Shown in pieces: positions 60,522-64,000 of a DNA stretch of 64,000 bases. Source of the stretch: an uncultured Paracoccaceae bacterium (lineage in GTDB: Bacteria; Pseudomonadota; Alphaproteobacteria; Rhodobacterales; Rhodobacteraceae); the NCBI GenBank assembly GCA_947500775.1, contig CANMTD010000003.1:124001-188000 (forward strand), given 5' to 3'. A program made the translations under genes and the position numbers. How positions within the stretch are numbered: position 1 is the stretch's first letter; every line of letters starts with the position of its first letter. Below the pieces are notes generated by a model. It made no database searches. It saw nothing but the letters and a program-made list of their open reading frames with translations, and was not told the DNA's origin.

Positions 60522-61505
60522 ATGAAACAACGGCAACTTGGCGCAGACGGCCCCATGGTCGGCGCAATCGGTCTGGGCTGCATGAGCTTTGCCGGTTTTT
60601 TCGGCAGCACGGATGAGGACACCAGCCTGTCCTGCCTTCAGGCCGCGGTCGATGCGGGCATCGATTTCTGGGACACCTCCAACATCTATGGCATGGGCGT
60701 CTCGGAACGGGTGATCGGGCGTTTTCTGGCCGAGGCAAACCCCAAGATCACGCTGGCCACCAAAGTGGGTATCGTACCCGGCCCCGACCGCCGGTTCGAC
60801 AACTCCGCCGATTACATCCGGGCCGAACTGGAAGGCTCGCTGAAACGTCTGAACCGCGACCGGGTGGAACTGTATTATATCCACCGCCGCGAACAGGAAC
60901 GCCCCATCGAAGAGGTGGCCGAAACCATGGCCGCGCTGATCGGTGAAGGGCTGATCGGCGGCTATGGCCTGTCCGAGGTGGCGCCATCGACCCTGCGGCG
61001 CGCCCATGCGGTGCATCCCTGCATGGCGGTGCAGAACGAATATTCGCTGTGGTCGCGCCAGCCCGAACTGGGGTTGATCCAGACCTGCGCCGAACTGGGC
61101 GTGGCCTTTGTGCCGTTTTCACCGCTGGCGCGCGGCATGTTCGGCGAGGTCTCGGTCGATCCCGACCGGATGGAGCCAAAGGACTGGCGCCGCGTCAGCC
61201 CCCGGTTCACCCAGCCCAACTATGGCTATAACCACGCCGCCATCGACGGGTTTCGCCGGTTCTGCCATGGGCGCGGCTGGACCGTGGCGGCGGGCGCGCT
61301 GGCCTGGGTGCTGGATCAGGGCGACCATCTGATCCCGATCCCCGGCACCCGCACGACGGCCCATCTGCACGAATGGCTGGCCGCCACCGATATCACCTTG
61401 TCGCCCGACGACCGGGCCCAGATTGCACGGCTGTTGCCGGTGGGGTTCGCCCATGGCGACCGCTACAGCTATCAACAGATGGTCGGGGTGGAGCGTTACT
61501 GCTGA
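60522..61505 (+). CDS. Aldo/keto reductase
   Basis: The 327-residue NADPH-dependent oxidoreductase has the AKR barrel. Catalytic Tyr lies in DTSNIYGMGVSE (about residue 51), Lys in ATKVGIVPG and His in YYIHRREQERP (the usual Asp-Tyr-Lys-His tetrad). The stretch GYGLSEVAPSTLRRAHAVHP matches AKR13-like sugar or aldehyde reductases. It converges with the DUF1989 gene, overlapping by ten bases. The physiological substrate is unknown. Confidence 0.9.
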   Translation: MKQRQLGADGPMVGAIGLGCMSFAGFFGSTDEDTSLSCLQAAVDAGIDFWDTSNIYGMGVSERVIGRFLAEANPKITLATKVGIVPGPDRRFDNSADYIRAELEGSLKRLNRDRVELYYIHRREQERPIEEVAETMAALIGEGLIGGYGLSEVAPSTLRRAHAVHPCMAVQNEYSLWSRQPELGLIQTCAELGVAFVPFSPLARGMFGEVSVDPDRMEPKDWRRVSPRFTQPNYGYNHAAIDGFRRFCHGRGWTVAAGALAWVLDQGDHLIPIPGTRTTAHLHEWLAATDITLSPDDRAQIARLLPVGFAHGDRYSYQQMVGVERYC

Positions 61506-62350
61506 CCGGCCCCGTGGCTGCGGTCATAGCTGTTGCGTTGCGGCGGCAGCCATCCGTCCAGCGTGCCCTTGGCGGGGGCGAAAACCTCGACCAGCAGCGG
61601 GTGGCAGGCGGCGGTGTCGCTGGAATGTTCGGCGCTGCAATCGCCGCCCGGACAGGCGCTGAGCGCGCCCAGCAGGTCGATCTCGGCAAAGAATTCCAGA
61701 TAATCGCCGGGGCGCACCGGGCTTGCCTTCATGAAATACTGGCCGGTGTCGCGGGTGAACCCGGTGCACATGAACACGTTCAGCACGTCATGCACATGCG
61801 CCTCGGCCAGTGACAGATCCAGCCCGGCCCTGGCGGCCAGCGCGCGGGTCAGGTTGGAATGGCAACAGTGGTGATACTGCCCGCCGCCCAGCAGCGCGTT
61901 GGTATAGGGGTCGCAGCGCGTGCCGATGACGTCATGCATCGACCCGCCAAAGGCGTCGATCCCGTACCAGCCCAGCGTATCCTCGGTGATCGTGGCCATC
62001 GGGCGCATCTGCGGAAACCCCGACCACATCCGGTCGCCCGTGGTCAGATGGGTGCCGTGCAATGCCCTTGTTTTCCCTGAATAAAACCGCTCGGACAGAT
62101 CATTCGCATTCCACAGGTTCAGATCGCCGACCTGCGGCCCCTCGATCGACCGGATGCGGAAAAACTGCCCTGCCGCCACCCGGAAACAGGCGGCATCGCG
62201 CGGGGGCACGATCACCTCTTCCAGCTTGACCATCCCGTCGCGTGCCGCCCGGTACAGCGCCATATCGGGCTGCGGCAGCGTGTCGGTCGGATAACAGATC
62301 ACCGGCGCCACGGCGCGGCGCGCCTTTGCATCGCTTGGGGGATTGGCCAT
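61496..62350 (-). CDS. DUF1989 (urea carboxylase-associated) family protein
   Basis: The 284-residue protein matches DUF1989, proteins encoded beside urea carboxylase genes in many bacteria. The conserved GTRCDPYTNALLGGGQYHHCCHSNLTRAL supplies several candidate metal ligands, and VLNVFMCTGFTRDTGQYF and VRPGDYLEFFAEIDLLGALSACPGGD are typical. AAAGGA precedes ATG 62350. No urea carboxylase is in the window, although a urea/amide transporter is encoded at 16-21 kb. It follows the small Cys-pair protein on the same strand. Its reaction is not established. Confidence 0.88.
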   Translation of the reverse strand: MANPPSDAKARRAVAPVICYPTDTLPQPDMALYRAARDGMVKLEEVIVPPRDAACFRVAAGQFFRIRSIEGPQVGDLNLWNANDLSERFYSGKTRALHGTHLTTGDRMWSGFPQMRPMATITEDTLGWYGIDAFGGSMHDVIGTRCDPYTNALLGGGQYHHCCHSNLTRALAARAGLDLSLAEAHVHDVLNVFMCTGFTRDTGQYFMKASPVRPGDYLEFFAEIDLLGALSACPGGDCSAEHSSDTAACHPLLVEVFAPAKGTLDGWLPPQRNSYDRSHGAGQQ

Positions 62351-62367
62351 CGCAGGGTCCTTTGCCG

Positions 62368-62562
62368 TCAGGGTTTCAAACAATGATCCGGTTGCCCGCC
62401 GGTGCGGGTCACGGCCTTTGCCCCGCAGGCCACGCAGACAAAATGTTTTTCCCGGCCCGAGGCTGCGGACCGGTCTTCGCGCCAGCGGCATTCACGGCTG
62501 CGGTTACTGCGCAGCAGGACAATCAGGACAAAGGCCAGCACCAGGCCCAACGGGATCAGCAT
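62368..62562 (-). CDS. Small membrane protein with a Cys pair (64 residues)
   Basis: The 64-residue protein has one N-terminal membrane helix (MLIPLGLVLAFVLIVLL) and a hydrophilic tail with a C-x2-C pair (FVCVACGAKAVTRTGG) and two other Cys, suggesting a zinc ribbon-like end. GGAAAGG lies just upstream of ATG 62562; an ATG at 62577 is possible but sits against a hairpin. It lies between the helicase and DUF1989 genes on the same strand. Function unknown. Confidence 0.6.
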   Translation of the reverse strand: MLIPLGLVLAFVLIVLLRSNRSRECRWREDRSAASGREKHFVCVACGAKAVTRTGGQPDHCLKP

Positions 62563-62581
62563 CGCGGCCCTTTCCATGCAA

Positions 62582-62610
62582 CAAGGCCCCGGAATTTCTC
62601 CGGGGCCTTG
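62582..62610 (-). terminator. Hairpin after the RNA helicase gene
   Basis: CAAGGCCCCGGA (62582-62593) and TCCGGGGCCTTG (62599-62610) form a perfect twelve-base stem with a five-base loop. It lies 22 bp after the helicase stop and just before the small membrane protein start. Only a short T-stretch follows in the minus direction, so it may end or attenuate the helicase transcript. Confidence 0.7.
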
Positions 62611-62632
62611 GGTCGAAAGTCAATGGGTCGGC

Positions 62633-63868
62633 TCAGGCCGCGCGGCGCGATCCACCGCCACCACCCCGGCGACGGCGCGGGCGGTTGCCCTGCGGCTTGC
62701 CACGGCCCCCGCCGGATTTTTTCTTTTCGGGTTCCACTTCCCACGGGGCGCCGCTGGCCACCGGGATGGTCAGGCCCATCACTTTTTGAATGCTGCGCAA
62801 TTCGCCCATTTCGGCGGCGGCGCAAAAGGCAACAGCGCGGCCATCGGCGCCCGCACGGGCGGTCCGGCCAATCCGGTGCACATAGTTTTCGGCCACATTC
62901 GGCAGATCGAAATTATAGACGTGGCGCACATCCGGAATGTCGATCCCGCGCGCAGCCACATCCGTGGCCACCAGCACCCGCAATTGCCCATCACGGAAAG
63001 CTTTCAACGCGCGATCCCGCTGTCCCTGACTTTTGTTACCATGGATCGATCCGGCGGCAAAACCGGCCTTTTCCAACTGATCCTTCAGCCGTTCGGCCCC
63101 GTGTTTGGTCCGCGAAAACACCAGCGCCAGCTCGTCCCGGTGGGCGTCCAGCAGGGTTTTCAACAGCGTCGCCTTATCGCCCTGCGGCACAAAATGCACC
63201 GATTGGGTCACCTTGTCGGCCACTTTACCCGGAGGCGATACCTCGACCCGCACCGGATCGTTCAGGAAGGCGGCTGCAATTTCAGACATCTGTTTCGGCA
63301 TGGTTGCCGAAAACAACAGGGTCTGGCGGGTATCGGGCAGCATCTTCGAGATTTTGCGCAACGTGTGGATAAAGCCCAGATCCAGCATCTGGTCAGCTTC
63401 GTCCAGCACCAGAAACGTGGTTTCATCCAAAGACACCGCGCGCCGTTCGATCAGGTCCATCAGACGGCCCGGTGTCGCCACCAGAATATCCAGGCCCCGT
63501 TCCAGACGGTTCACTTGCGCGTTGATCGACTGGCCGCCCACGACCATGCCGACGCGCAGGTGGCTGCGGTCGATAAAGACCGCCAGGTTGTCCGAAATCT
63601 GTTTGGCCAGCTCGCGGGTCGGAGCCAGAATCAGGCCGCGCACGGTACGCGGCGTGGGTTTGCGCCCGGCCTTCAGCATCAGCTGCACCAGCGGCAGACC
63701 AAAGGCCGCGGTTTTCCCGGTGCCGGTCTGCGCCAGCCCCATCACATCGCGCCCTTCCAAAGCCAGCGGGATCGCCCGCTTCTGAATCGGGGTGGGGTCG
63801 GTCAGGCCGACGTCGGCCAGCCGTTTTACAAGGCGCTCGGTCAGGCCGAGCGTTCCAAAATCTGTCAA
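62633..63868 (-). CDS. DEAD-box RNA helicase (RhlE-like)
   Basis: The 411-residue ATP-dependent RNA helicase has all core motifs: Q motif TDPTPIQKRAIP, motif I AQTGTGKTAAF, motif II VLDEADQMLD, motif III SATMPKQ, and in the second domain GNKSQGQRDRALKAFRDG, VATDVAARGIDIPDV and HRIGRTARAG. The C-terminal tail is basic and Gly/Arg-rich (PRRRRGGGGGSRRAA), as in RhlE/CsdA-like helicases of this group. It acts on structured RNA in the cytoplasm, often in ribosome assembly or RNA decay. Its upstream region reaches the window edge. Confidence 0.94.
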   Translation of the reverse strand: MTDFGTLGLTERLVKRLADVGLTDPTPIQKRAIPLALEGRDVMGLAQTGTGKTAAFGLPLVQLMLKAGRKPTPRTVRGLILAPTRELAKQISDNLAVFIDRSHLRVGMVVGGQSINAQVNRLERGLDILVATPGRLMDLIERRAVSLDETTFLVLDEADQMLDLGFIHTLRKISKMLPDTRQTLLFSATMPKQMSEIAAAFLNDPVRVEVSPPGKVADKVTQSVHFVPQGDKATLLKTLLDAHRDELALVFSRTKHGAERLKDQLEKAGFAAGSIHGNKSQGQRDRALKAFRDGQLRVLVATDVAARGIDIPDVRHVYNFDLPNVAENYVHRIGRTARAGADGRAVAFCAAAEMGELRSIQKVMGLTIPVASGAPWEVEPEKKKSGGGRGKPQGNRPRRRRGGGGGSRRAA

Positions 63869-64000
63869 AGTCTATTCCTTTCGCGGCGGCACCATCATGG
63901 CCCGCCCGTATCTCACATTTGTCGCCTCGCCCTTTGGCAACGCGACAGCGCATCAGAGTTGCGGGCCCGCCCTGCCCCGCGAACCGTATGTTCGCAAAGC

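Overview
The window looks like chromosomal DNA from an alphaproteobacterium of the Rhodobacteraceae (Roseobacter-type). The base composition is GC-rich. The gene families and pairings are typical of that group: PhaZ with an active-site cysteine, lysC followed by ptsP, a TolC gene next to an isoaspartate-methyltransferase-like gene, a TAXI-type TRAP transporter with a universal stress protein, a stand-alone Hint-domain protein, and an NCS1-fused hybrid kinase beside an amide transporter. This assignment rests on family recognition; no search was run. I saw no rRNA, CRISPR array, insertion sequence, phage gene or replication origin. There is one tRNA, tRNA-Cys(GCA).

Layout. 0.1-4.3 kb: intracellular PHB depolymerase, three alpha/beta hydrolases on the other strand (one lacks its nucleophile serine) and a 55-residue Tat-signal peptide protein. 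4.4-11.7 kb: a HisC-like aminotransferase, a membrane-anchored di-haem cytochrome c, a serine-glyoxylate-type aminotransferase, a tyrosine-phosphatase-like protein, an MsbA-like exporter and YgfZ. 11.7-22.7 kb: a nitrogen-source module. A LuxR-type response regulator and a giant NCS1-transporter/Cys-rich/hybrid histidine kinase are transcribed away from a UrtABCDE-type transporter, formamidase and an FmdB zinc ribbon. 22.8-28.3 kb: EF-P, a small unknown protein, an acidic PopZ-like protein, TolC, an isoaspartate-methyltransferase-like protein, tRNA-Cys and a serine hydrolase.

28.6-37.4 kb: katG/oxyR divergon, Hint protein, then UspA plus TAXI TRAP permease and binding protein. 38.0-47.1 kb: a tightly packed run that looks like surface-glycan decoration (glycosyltransferase-methyltransferase fusion, two paralogous serine hydrolases, sulfotransferase-like protein, duplicated-domain glycosyltransferase), followed by Kdo transferase (waaA) and a threonine dehydratase. 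47.3-55.9 kb: small secreted protein, Nudix, DUF1178, SDR, aspartokinase, PtsP (EI-Ntr), GNAT, flavin reductase and a SulP transporter. 56.1-60.5 kb: purine/methylthioadenosine salvage (mtnP, apt, deoD) interrupted by a tiny ribbon-helix-helix gene and a divergent 38-codon frame that share an AT-rich dyad. 60.5-63.9 kb: aldo/keto reductase, DUF1989 protein, a small Cys-pair membrane protein and an RhlE-like RNA helicase.

The two most interesting parts are (i) the 1114-residue transporter-kinase, which joins an NCS1 permease, an eight-cysteine module, two membrane segments, a kinase and a receiver, next to the amide uptake and hydrolysis operon; and (ii) the 38-45 kb surface-glycan cluster, with its domain fusion, duplicated glycosyltransferase and serine-hydrolase paralogues. 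Several small genes below 60 codons (4095-4262, 56988-57161, 57269-57385) were read directly from the sequence.
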